Source of the DNA: Bacteroidales bacterium
GTDB taxonomy: Bacteria; Bacteroidota; Bacteroidia; Bacteroidales; P3
Length of the DNA: 37,423 nt
Reading direction: 5' to 3'
Assembly: GCA_017551765.1 (NCBI GenBank)
Contig: JAFZKV010000061.1
Coordinates: 1-37,423 of the forward strand
Shown one piece after another: positions 8,494 to 15,067 of this stretch (the first letter of the stretch is position 1; the number at the start of each line of letters is the position of its first letter). The translations under genes and the position numbers were made by a program. The notes under the pieces are model-generated. The model did not search any database, was not told the origin of the DNA, and saw only the letters and a list, made by a program, of their open reading frames with translations.

Positions 8494-8501
8494 CAAAAGT
8501 A
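8494..8501 (-). promoter_or_regulatory. -7 box (TACTTTTG) for gpsA
   Basis: The minus strand reads TACTTTTGC, matching TAnnTTTG, about 60 bases upstream of the gpsA ATG. No clear -33 TTG is seen at the expected distance. Confidence 0.5.
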
Positions 8502-8575
8502 AGAAATATTTTCACATTTGATAACATTATACTATTAAAATATGTTAATATCAAGCCCGCACAGCACCCCATCTT

Positions 8576-8670
8576 CTCCGACTTTTGTCCGACTCATGTC
8601 CGACTATAGTCCGACTGAAGTCCGACTTTGGTCGGAGAAAAGTCGGAGTTCAGTCGGACATCAGTCGGAC
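8576..8670. repeat. Palindromic 11-bp array B (GTCCGACT family)
   Basis: Five TCCGACT cores start at 8577, 8588, 8599, 8610 and 8621, exactly 11 bp apart. Four reverse-complement cores (AGTCGGA, first one GGTCGGA) start at 8630, 8641, 8652 and 8663. The dyad axis is at 8628.5 with a 2-base centre. The 3-4 base spacers between cores vary and mostly do not pair. The array lies between the HU terminator (8693-8722) and the gpsA promoter (8494-8501). Confidence 0.95.
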
Positions 8671-8692
8671 CTGTAACGCTGTTTGTGGGGAT

Positions 8693-8722
8693 AAAAAAAA
8701 GACGGAACCCGACGGGTCCGTC
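8693..8722 (-). terminator. Rho-independent terminator of the HU gene
   Basis: The minus strand stem GACGGACCC / GGGTTCCGTC (one bulged T, 3-base loop) at 8701-8722 is followed by eight T (8693-8700). It begins 26 bases after the HU stop. Confidence 0.85.
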
Positions 8723-8748
8723 CTTTTGTTCACGCGGTTAAGAAAACC

Positions 8749-9036
8749 TTATTTCTTCTTGGCGGTTTTCTTCTTGGCGAGCAGGTTGCTACCGGCTTTG
8801 AACTTGGCGACTTTCTTGGCGGGAACCTTTACGGGTTTGCCAGTCTGCGGGTTCTTGGCGGTGCGGGCTTTGCGCTCCACGACGCTGAAGGTGCCGAAGC
8901 CGATCAGGGTCACTTTCTCGCCTTTGTTCAGTTTCTCCTGGATGCTGCCGAAGCAAGCATTCATGGCGGCCTTAGCGGCTACTTTCGTCATACCGGTTTT
9001 TGCGGCAATGGCGTTAACAAGTTCAGTTTTGTTCAT
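8749..9036 (-). CDS. hup: HU family DNA-binding protein
   Basis: A 95-aa nucleoid protein that bends DNA as a dimer. The sequence MNKTELVNAIAAKTGMTK gives the two N-terminal helices. GEKVTLIGFGTFSVVERKAR is the conserved beta strand and signature, and RTAKNPQTGKPVKVPAKKVAKF is the DNA-binding arm with the Pro that inserts in the minor groove. The C-terminal tail (LLAKKKTAKKK) is an extra Lys-rich extension. It has its own promoter-like element (9087-9119) and a strong terminator, so it is a single-gene unit. Confidence 0.95.
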   Translation of the reverse strand: MNKTELVNAIAAKTGMTKVAAKAAMNACFGSIQEKLNKGEKVTLIGFGTFSVVERKARTAKNPQTGKPVKVPAKKVAKFKAGSNLLAKKKTAKKK

Positions 9037-9086
9037 GTTTGATGATGTTTAAAGGGTTATTAATTATGTACTTAAATTTTTCGATG

Positions 9087-9119
9087 CAAATGTAAGAATT
9101 TTTTTTGATGTGAACCAAA
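9087..9119 (-). promoter_or_regulatory. HU gene promoter (TTTG, about 20 bp, TACATTTG)
   Basis: On the minus strand TTTG (9116-9119) is followed after about 21 bases by TACATTTG (9087-9094) and GC, close to the Bacteroidota -33/-7 layout. Confidence 0.6.
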
Positions 9120-9162
9120 TTTTTTTTCAAAAATTTTCAAATTTTTTTCAAACATTTTCGTA

Positions 9163-10098
9163 CTATATTAATTCCCAATCACTTATATTATTGCCTCTAA
9201 GAAAATCCTCTACGTTATTTTTCTTTTTTCCAGCCATTTGAAGTTCTAAAATCTCAACAAATCCGTCAGTTGCAGCGATTTTTATCACTTTTTTGCCGTC
9301 ACAAACAAGGGTTTTTGGTGTGGTTTCGAGTGTTTTTAAGGGGCGCACGCGATAAATTTTGAAGGGCACCGTGTCTCCCTTGGGAGAACGTAGCCGTAGG
9401 GTGGCCGCAGGGTAGGGGGAGAGCCCTCTCACAAAATCGGCAACTTGTTGGCAACTGCGGTTGAAATCAATGAGGCAGTCCTCTTTGAATATCTTGGGTG
9501 CGGGGCATGGCTCACCTTCTTGGGGCTTGGGGATGAGGGTGCCGTCGGCCAGGCCGTCGAGGGTGTGCACAACGAGGTCGCGGCCCATTGTGGCCAAACG
9601 GTCGTGCAGGGTGCCGGCATCGTCGTTGTCGTCGATGGGGGTGGATTGTTGCAGCAGGATGGCACCCTCGTCGATATGGTGATTGAGGAGGAAGGTGGTA
9701 ATTCCGGTCTCGTGCTCGCCGTTGATGATGGCGTGGTTGATGGGGGCAGCGCCACGGTAACGTGGCAGCAATGAAGCGTGCAGGTTGAAGGTGCCGTGGG
9801 GCGGCATGTTCCACACCGCCTCGGGCAGCATGCGGAAGGCCACCACGACAAAGATGTCGGCGTGGTAAGCACGCAGGGTTTCAAGAAACGCCTCGTCGCG
9901 CAGTCGCTCGGGCTGTAGCAGTGGCAGGTTGTGCTCGAGGGCATACTGCTTTACGGGACTGTAAATCAGTTTCTGGCCACGACCCGCCTGCCGGTCGGGC
10001 ACAGTGACGACAGCCGCCACCTCGTGCCGAGGCGATTGCATGATGGCATCGAGGCTTTCGACGGCGAAGTCGGGGGTGCCGAAATAAACTACTCGCAT
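9163..10098 (-). CDS. fmt: Methionyl-tRNA formyltransferase
   Basis: A 311-aa enzyme that formylates Met-tRNAfMet with 10-formyl-tetrahydrofolate for translation initiation. The N-terminal formyltransferase domain starts MRVVYFGTPDFAV. It contains the catalytic Asn105 and His107 in FNLHASLLPRYRGAAPIN and Asp143 in NHHIDEGAILL. The C-terminal about 100 residues form the tRNA-binding OB-type domain. Length is normal. Its first 10 bases overlap the end of ribH, so the two are probably co-translated. After the stop there is only an AT-rich stretch and the HU promoter. Confidence 0.95.
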   Translation of the reverse strand: MRVVYFGTPDFAVESLDAIMQSPRHEVAAVVTVPDRQAGRGQKLIYSPVKQYALEHNLPLLQPERLRDEAFLETLRAYHADIFVVVAFRMLPEAVWNMPPHGTFNLHASLLPRYRGAAPINHAIINGEHETGITTFLLNHHIDEGAILLQQSTPIDDNDDAGTLHDRLATMGRDLVVHTLDGLADGTLIPKPQEGEPCPAPKIFKEDCLIDFNRSCQQVADFVRGLSPYPAATLRLRSPKGDTVPFKIYRVRPLKTLETTPKTLVCDGKKVIKIAATDGFVEILELQMAGKKKNNVEDFLRGNNISDWELI

Positions 10099-10577
10099 AA
10101 ACTCCGTTGATAAGCAATCATTTTGAGTGCTGTGATGGCGCCTTCAACGCCCTTGTTTCCGTGGCGTCCACCGGCACGGTCGAGGGCCTGCTGCATGGTG
10201 TCGCAGGTAAGGACGCTGAAGATTACGGGCCGTTCACGCTTGAGAGCCACGTTGGTGATGCCTTGCGACACGGCTTGGCAGATGAACTCGAAGTGGCGTG
10301 TCTCGCCCTGGATGACGCAGCCGATGCAGATAACGGCGTCAATGTTGGGGGTGCCAAGCATCATGTCGGCTGCCGACGTGAGTTCAAAGGTGCCGGGCAC
10401 GCGGCGCACCAGAAGGTTCTCTGCCTTTACGCCGTGTTCGCTCAGGGTGTCAACGGCCCCTTGCAGCAGGGCATCGGTCACCTCGGGGTTCCATTCGGCG
10501 GCAATAACGCCGATGCGGTATGGCGAGCCGTCGGGCACGGCTGTCGGGTCGTAGTCGGAGAGGTTGGTCTTTTTCAT
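10089..10577 (-). CDS. ribH: 6,7-dimethyl-8-ribityllumazine synthase
   Basis: A 162-aa enzyme of riboflavin biosynthesis. It condenses 5-amino-6-ribitylaminouracil with 3,4-dihydroxy-2-butanone 4-phosphate. Seen: IGVIAAEWNPEVTDALLQGA (substrate loop), VPGTFELTSAA, CVIQGETRHFEFI with the catalytic His95, and FSVLTCDTMQQALDRAGG near the C-terminus. No other rib genes are nearby. It lies 16 bases after the rpoN-M23 frame and overlaps fmt, so it appears to be in the same transcript. Confidence 0.95.
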   Translation of the reverse strand: MKKTNLSDYDPTAVPDGSPYRIGVIAAEWNPEVTDALLQGAVDTLSEHGVKAENLLVRRVPGTFELTSAADMMLGTPNIDAVICIGCVIQGETRHFEFICQAVSQGITNVALKRERPVIFSVLTCDTMQQALDRAGGRHGNKGVEGAITALKMIAYQRSLCE

Positions 10578-10593
10578 TTAATATACTATGGAG

Positions 10594-11472
10594 TTAAAAG
10601 TCTTTTGGGTTGATGTCGGTGGGTTGGTTCTTGGGGCGTTTCTTGCCTTCGCGTATGATGCTGCGGTCGGCCTTGTAGTCGAGCACCTCGCCACGACGCG
10701 GCTGGCGGATGCCGAAGTAGGTCTTGTCGAGGTGCAGGCGGCGTGTGCGGAGGGTGTGGTGGTCGAAATCGAGTATCCATTCGGGGTCGAAGGTCTGGTA
10801 GAGGAAACGGCACTCGAAGTGCAGGTGCGGGCCGGTGGAGTTGCCGGTATTGCCGCCGTGACCTATCACCTCGCCCACGCTGACTTGCTGGTTGGGCTTG
10901 ACGTTGATGCGCGACAGGTGGCCGTAGAGGGTCTCCAAGCCGTTGGGGTGGCGCAGGACGATACAGTTGCCGTAGCCGCCCATGCGTCCTGCGATGCGGA
11001 CAGTGCCGCTAAAGGCGGCATGGATGGGGTCGCCTGTGCGGAGGGCGATGTCAACCCCGTGGTGCCCTCGGTTCCACCGCCAGCCATAGGGGCTGGTCTT
11101 GCGTCCCTGTATGGGGAAGCAGAACTCGGAGGTGTCGCGTATCAGGAGTATGTTGATTTCGTCGGGCAGCATGTCCACTTTGGTGCGCCCCATAGGATTG
11201 ACACGGTGCTGAGGAAAGGCATCATACCAGATAGGCACAATATATGCCTCTTTGGGTACGGCTGCCACCGGCGCGGCAGGTTCTTTGGCGTGCTTGACTT
11301 CTTTGGTTTTGGTCTCTTTGCGCGGCTCCTCTTTCTTCTCCACTTTGGGTGCTGCCTTTTCGGCGGTTTTAATGCGTGCGGCTATGATGGAGTCGTAGTA
11401 GGAGGTTTGTGAATGGCCGCATAAAGGAAGCAACAGCAGCAGGGCCAGGATGACGCGGCGCAGCCGTGCCAC
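10594..11472 (-). other. M23 peptidase module with embedded signal peptide and possible internal GTG start
   Basis: From GTG at 11472 the same frame would give a 292-aa protein beginning (M)ARLRRVILALLLLLPLCGHSQ. This is a typical signal peptide with an Arg-rich n-region and a short hydrophobic core. The codons for VARLRR would then serve both as the C-terminus of sigma-54 and as the n-region of the signal peptide. The domain would cut peptidoglycan cross-bridges in the periplasm; both zinc-ligand motifs are intact. No strong ribosome-binding site is seen before the GTG, which is common in Bacteroidota. Confidence 0.6.
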
Positions 11473-12831
11473 GGGGATACCCAACAGTTCGCGGTATTTT
11501 GCCACTGTGCGGCGTGCCAGCGGGATACCCTGTTCGTTGAACAGGCGCGCTATGGCGTCGTCGGAGAGAGGAGATTGCTTGTTTTCACCGGCAATGATGT
11601 CGGCCAGCCGTTGTTTGATGGTCTCAACTGACACCTCTTCTCCATCGTCGGTGGCCATGCCTTTGGAAAAGCACTCCTTGAGGGCGATGGTGCCGAAATC
11701 GGTTTGGAGGTATTTACTGTTGGCCATACGCGACACGGTGCTGATGTCCAATCCTGTGGCCTCGGCCACCTCGCGCTGCCGCAGAGGCACCAGCTGGTCG
11801 GGGTCGCCGGTGAGCAGGAAACGGCGTTGGTGCTTGATGATGTAGCGCATCACACGCACGATGGTGTCGTGCCTTTGTTGCAGCAAGTCGATGAAACTCT
11901 GGGCATCGGTCTGCTTGGTGCGCAGGAACTGCACGGTGGCCTTGTCGCCTTTCTGCTGCTCCATCTGGTGCAGCATGTCGGTGTAGTAGCTGTTCAAACT
12001 CAGGCGCGGCAGGTGGGTGTCGTTGAGGTAGAACTGCAACTGCCCGTCGTGCTGGGTAAGAATGATGTCGGGGATGATGGGGGTGGCGCCGCTGTTGTCG
12101 GCATCCGACGAGCCTGCGGGCTTTGGATTCAGTCGCTTGATGGTGGCAGCGGCCTCATCCAACTCTTCCTCGCTTATGCCCAGGGCGTCGCAGATGCGCT
12201 CATAACGGTGGTTGGCAAAGTCGTCGAAGTGGTCGCGCACGATGGCCAGCGGCAAAGATACATCCTCCTCTTTGCGCTCAAGTTGCAGCAGCAGACACTC
12301 TTGAAGGCTGCGGGCACCGATACCGGCGGGGTCGAGGCTCTGCACGATATGCAGCACTTCCTCCACCTCCTCGGGCGAGGCTTCTATCCCTTGACGGAAG
12401 GCCAGGTCGTTAGTGATGAGTGCCAAGTCGCGACTAAGGTATCCGGCATCGTCCAAGGTGCCGATGAGTTCGGTGGCTATCAGTTGCTGCCGTTCGGTGA
12501 GGGGACGCATGGCGAGTTGCTGCATCAGGCGCTCGGTCGACGACAGGCTGTCGCTCACCACAAACTCGCGCCTCACCGCGTTGGGGTCGCTCTCCAGCTG
12601 CTCGCGGTAGTCGTAGCCCTCTTCCTCGTCGGTGTCCCAATCCGAGCGGTCATTGTCCACTGTCGGCAGGGGCTGCATGTCTTGTTCTTCGGCTTCAAGC
12701 AGGGGGTTCTTCTCCACCTCCTCCTTGATGGCCTGCTCCAAGTCGGTGACAGGCAACTGCAACAGGCGCATCAGCTGTATCTGCTGAGGCGAGAACTTCT
12801 GCTGCAGTTGCTGTCGTTGGACTTGTTTCAC
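10594..12831 (-). CDS. rpoN: RNA polymerase sigma-54 factor fused in frame to an M23 peptidase
   Basis: One 745-codon frame carries two normally separate proteins. Residues 1-459 are a full sigma-54: the Gln-rich region I (LQQKFSPQQIQLMRLLQLP), a core-binding part, the DNA-binding domain and a perfect RpoN box ARRTVAKYRE at 439-448. Then, where sigma-54 should end, the frame continues through RLRR and a hydrophobic run (about 460-472) that looks like a signal peptide. A Lys/Glu-rich linker follows, then an M23 (LytM) zinc peptidase domain with HxxxD (His590, Asp594) and HxH (His669, His671). No stop separates the parts. Either this is a real membrane-tethered fusion, or the peptidase starts inside at GTG 11472, or a stop was lost or misread. 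The GTG start at 12831 directly follows the S46 peptidase stop. Confidence 0.85.
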   Translation of the reverse strand: MKQVQRQQLQQKFSPQQIQLMRLLQLPVTDLEQAIKEEVEKNPLLEAEEQDMQPLPTVDNDRSDWDTDEEEGYDYREQLESDPNAVRREFVVSDSLSSTERLMQQLAMRPLTERQQLIATELIGTLDDAGYLSRDLALITNDLAFRQGIEASPEEVEEVLHIVQSLDPAGIGARSLQECLLLQLERKEEDVSLPLAIVRDHFDDFANHRYERICDALGISEEELDEAAATIKRLNPKPAGSSDADNSGATPIIPDIILTQHDGQLQFYLNDTHLPRLSLNSYYTDMLHQMEQQKGDKATVQFLRTKQTDAQSFIDLLQQRHDTIVRVMRYIIKHQRRFLLTGDPDQLVPLRQREVAEATGLDISTVSRMANSKYLQTDFGTIALKECFSKGMATDDGEEVSVETIKQRLADIIAGENKQSPLSDDAIARLFNEQGIPLARRTVAKYRELLGIPVARLRRVILALLLLLPLCGHSQTSYYDSIIAARIKTAEKAAPKVEKKEEPRKETKTKEVKHAKEPAAPVAAVPKEAYIVPIWYDAFPQHRVNPMGRTKVDMLPDEINILLIRDTSEFCFPIQGRKTSPYGWRWNRGHHGVDIALRTGDPIHAAFSGTVRIAGRMGGYGNCIVLRHPNGLETLYGHLSRINVKPNQQVSVGEVIGHGGNTGNSTGPHLHFECRFLYQTFDPEWILDFDHHTLRTRRLHLDKTYFGIRQPRRGEVLDYKADRSIIREGKKRPKNQPTDINPKDF

Positions 12832-14982
12832 TTATCGTACGATATCAATCTCTTCTATCAGGTTCTTGGCACCAGCGTAAACGTCGATGACCCACAGCAT
12901 ATAGCGGCTGTCGAGGCAGATGCAGCGCTGCAGGTTCTCCTCGAAGTCGATGTCGCCGCTCATGGCATCGCTGTTGCCGTCGAAGGCCAGGCCGATGAGG
13001 ACACCGTTGGCGTTGATGACGGGCGAGCCGCTGTTGCCGCCGGTGATGTCGTTGTTGGTGATGAAGCAGGTGGGCATCTCACCGCGCCGGTTGGCATAAG
13101 CGCCGAAGTCCTTCTTGGCATAGAGTTCCTTGAGGCGGGCGGGCACGATGAACTCGCTGTTCTCGGGGTCTTCCTTCTCCAGGACGCCCTTCATGGTGGT
13201 GTAGTACTTGTAGCTTACACCGTCCTTGGGGTCGTAGCTCATCACGTTGCCGTAGGTGAGGCGGATGGTCGAGTTGGCGTCGGGAGCCACCAGGCGGCGA
13301 CCTTCGTTGACCTGCAGGATGCCGTCCGTGAAGTCGCGTATGCCGCGCTTGAGGTTATCTTTCGACTGCTGGGAAACGGCTTCGCGCAATTGCTTGGCGA
13401 TGTCCTGAACTTCCTTGGCGGCCAACAGCATCGGGTCCTTCTCCAGCTGCTTGGCGTTGGGCTTGAGCATATATTTGCCCAGGTTCTCCTGGTTGGCGAA
13501 GATGCTGGCCTTGTACAGTTCGTCCACATACTTCGTCCAATCGCCTTTGTATTTCTTGTTGGCCTTCTTCAGGAAGTCGGGGCACAGGTCGGGGTCCATG
13601 TGGGCATAGACATACTCGAACATGGCGGCAGCCACGCGCTTCTCCACCTTCTCGTCATAGTCCTTGAAGAAGCTGTTGAACATCTTGTCCTGTGTGCTGA
13701 GGTCCATTTCGGGATTGCTCTCCATCATCTTGTTAATGCGGATGGCAAGGCTGAGGACCTCGGAGCCGCCAATCAGGCCTTCGTTAATGTACAGCTGTGC
13801 TTCGCGCACGCTGCGGCGGGCGGCATAGCCGTCCTTGATGAGGCCGAGGGCGTTGCTGTACTTGGGGCTGCGCTGGAAGCGGGCCCAATCGCTGTATTCC
13901 TTCTCCACGTCGCGCTTCACCTGCATGGTGTTCAGGGCCTGGAGCGCCTTGTTCTGCTCGTTGGCCATCTTCCAATAGTTGGAGCAGGAGGCATATTTCG
14001 AGTCGTACTTGATGCGCACGGCCTGGTCGGCGCCCATCTCCTCGCGCAGGATGTTGATGCGCACGGTGCGCAGCTCGTAAACCAGCTTGTTGTTGATGTC
14101 CATCGTCTCCTCGAGGCCGTAGGTGGTGATGAAGCGGTCGGTGGTACCGGGGAAACCCATCACCATAGCGAAGTCGCCGTCGTTGATTTCGCCTGCGCTG
14201 ACGGGCAGGTGGTGCTTAGGCACGAGGGGCACGTTGTCCTTGCTGTAGTCGGCGGGGCTGCCGTCGGGGGCGGTGTAGATGCGGAACATCGAGAAGTCGC
14301 ATGTGTGGCGCGGCCACGACCAATTGTCGGTGTCGCCGCCAAACTTGCCCATCGAGCTCGGCGGAGCGCCCACCAGACGCACGTCGCGGTAGATGATGTG
14401 CACAAAGAGGAAGAATTGGTTACCGCTGAACATAGGCTTCACCTGGGCGGCATATTGGGTGCCCTCCACAGCCTCTTTCTCAATGGCGGCGCACACCTTC
14501 TTGATGGCAGCCTCACGGTCGCCCTCGCTCATGTCGTCGCTGAGGTTCTCCATGACGCGGGCGGTCACATCCTCCATGCGCACCAGGATCGACGCCGTCA
14601 GGCCCGGGTTGGGCAGCTCCTGCTCCTTGGTGTAGGCCCAGAAGCCGTCGCGCAGATAGTCGTGCTCCACCGTCGAGTGCTCCTGCAGCTTGCCGAAGCC
14701 GCAGTGGTGGTTGGTGCTCACCAGGCCTTGGTTAGAGATGATTTCGCCCGTGCAGAAGTGCCAGAAGGGGCGGCCGGCGTTGCCGAGGCCCACGATGGCG
14801 TCCTTCAGGCAGCTCTGGTTCACGCTGTAGATGTCCTCCGGTGTCAGCTGGAAGCCGGCACGCTGCATGTCGTCGTAGTTCTTCCCGATCAGCGACAGCA
14901 GCCACATGCCCTCGTCGGCGCGGGCAACGCCCGGCAGCATCGTCATCAGGGCCAATGCAATAACTAAAGTACGAATTTTCAT
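12832..14982 (-). CDS. S46 family dipeptidyl-peptidase (DPP7-like)
   Basis: A 716-aa secreted serine exopeptidase releasing N-terminal dipeptides in the periplasm, part of peptide and amino-acid use in asaccharolytic or proteolytic Bacteroidales. A signal peptide (1-22, cleavage near ARA) is followed by DEGMWLL, typical of mature S46 enzymes. The catalytic His is in TNHHCGFG (about His93) and the nucleophile is Ser651 in GGNSGSP. The residue 18 positions after the Ser is Gly669. In the family an Arg here marks acidic-specific DPP11 and Gly marks DPP7, so preference for hydrophobic P1 residues is inferred. The promoter-like TATATTTG is at 15031-15038. It is the first gene of the run S46-rpoN/M23-ribH-fmt. 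Confidence 0.9.
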   Translation of the reverse strand: MKIRTLVIALALMTMLPGVARADEGMWLLSLIGKNYDDMQRAGFQLTPEDIYSVNQSCLKDAIVGLGNAGRPFWHFCTGEIISNQGLVSTNHHCGFGKLQEHSTVEHDYLRDGFWAYTKEQELPNPGLTASILVRMEDVTARVMENLSDDMSEGDREAAIKKVCAAIEKEAVEGTQYAAQVKPMFSGNQFFLFVHIIYRDVRLVGAPPSSMGKFGGDTDNWSWPRHTCDFSMFRIYTAPDGSPADYSKDNVPLVPKHHLPVSAGEINDGDFAMVMGFPGTTDRFITTYGLEETMDINNKLVYELRTVRINILREEMGADQAVRIKYDSKYASCSNYWKMANEQNKALQALNTMQVKRDVEKEYSDWARFQRSPKYSNALGLIKDGYAARRSVREAQLYINEGLIGGSEVLSLAIRINKMMESNPEMDLSTQDKMFNSFFKDYDEKVEKRVAAAMFEYVYAHMDPDLCPDFLKKANKKYKGDWTKYVDELYKASIFANQENLGKYMLKPNAKQLEKDPMLLAAKEVQDIAKQLREAVSQQSKDNLKRGIRDFTDGILQVNEGRRLVAPDANSTIRLTYGNVMSYDPKDGVSYKYYTTMKGVLEKEDPENSEFIVPARLKELYAKKDFGAYANRRGEMPTCFITNNDITGGNSGSPVINANGVLIGLAFDGNSDAMSGDIDFEENLQRCICLDSRYMLWVIDVYAGAKNLIEEIDIVR

Positions 14983-15030
14983 TGTGTTATTTGAGTTTAT
15001 TATTAATATTAATACAATTAATTAGCGGTG

Positions 15031-15038
15031 CAAATATA
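15031..15038 (-). promoter_or_regulatory. -7 box (TATATTTG) for the S46 peptidase operon
   Basis: The minus strand reads TATATTTGC, a full TAnnTTTG match, 48 bases before the ATG at 14982. It lies in the short gap after the upstream type IX cargo gene, so the S46 run probably starts a new transcript. No clear -33 box. Confidence 0.5.
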
Positions 15039-15067
15039 CGAAATATTTTTGAAATGGAGAGATTTTT

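Noticed and set aside
8576-8670. CRISPR array
   Set aside because: Repeats are 7-8 bases with 3-4 base spacers and half are inverted. There are no cas genes. This is not CRISPR architecture.
11704-14967. Very long open frame (1087 codons) on the plus strand opposite the S46 peptidase and rpoN
   Set aside because: It lies wholly antisense to two well-supported genes and has low-complexity Val/Gly/His/Leu composition with no recognisable domain. GC-rich third positions of the real genes explain the lack of stops.
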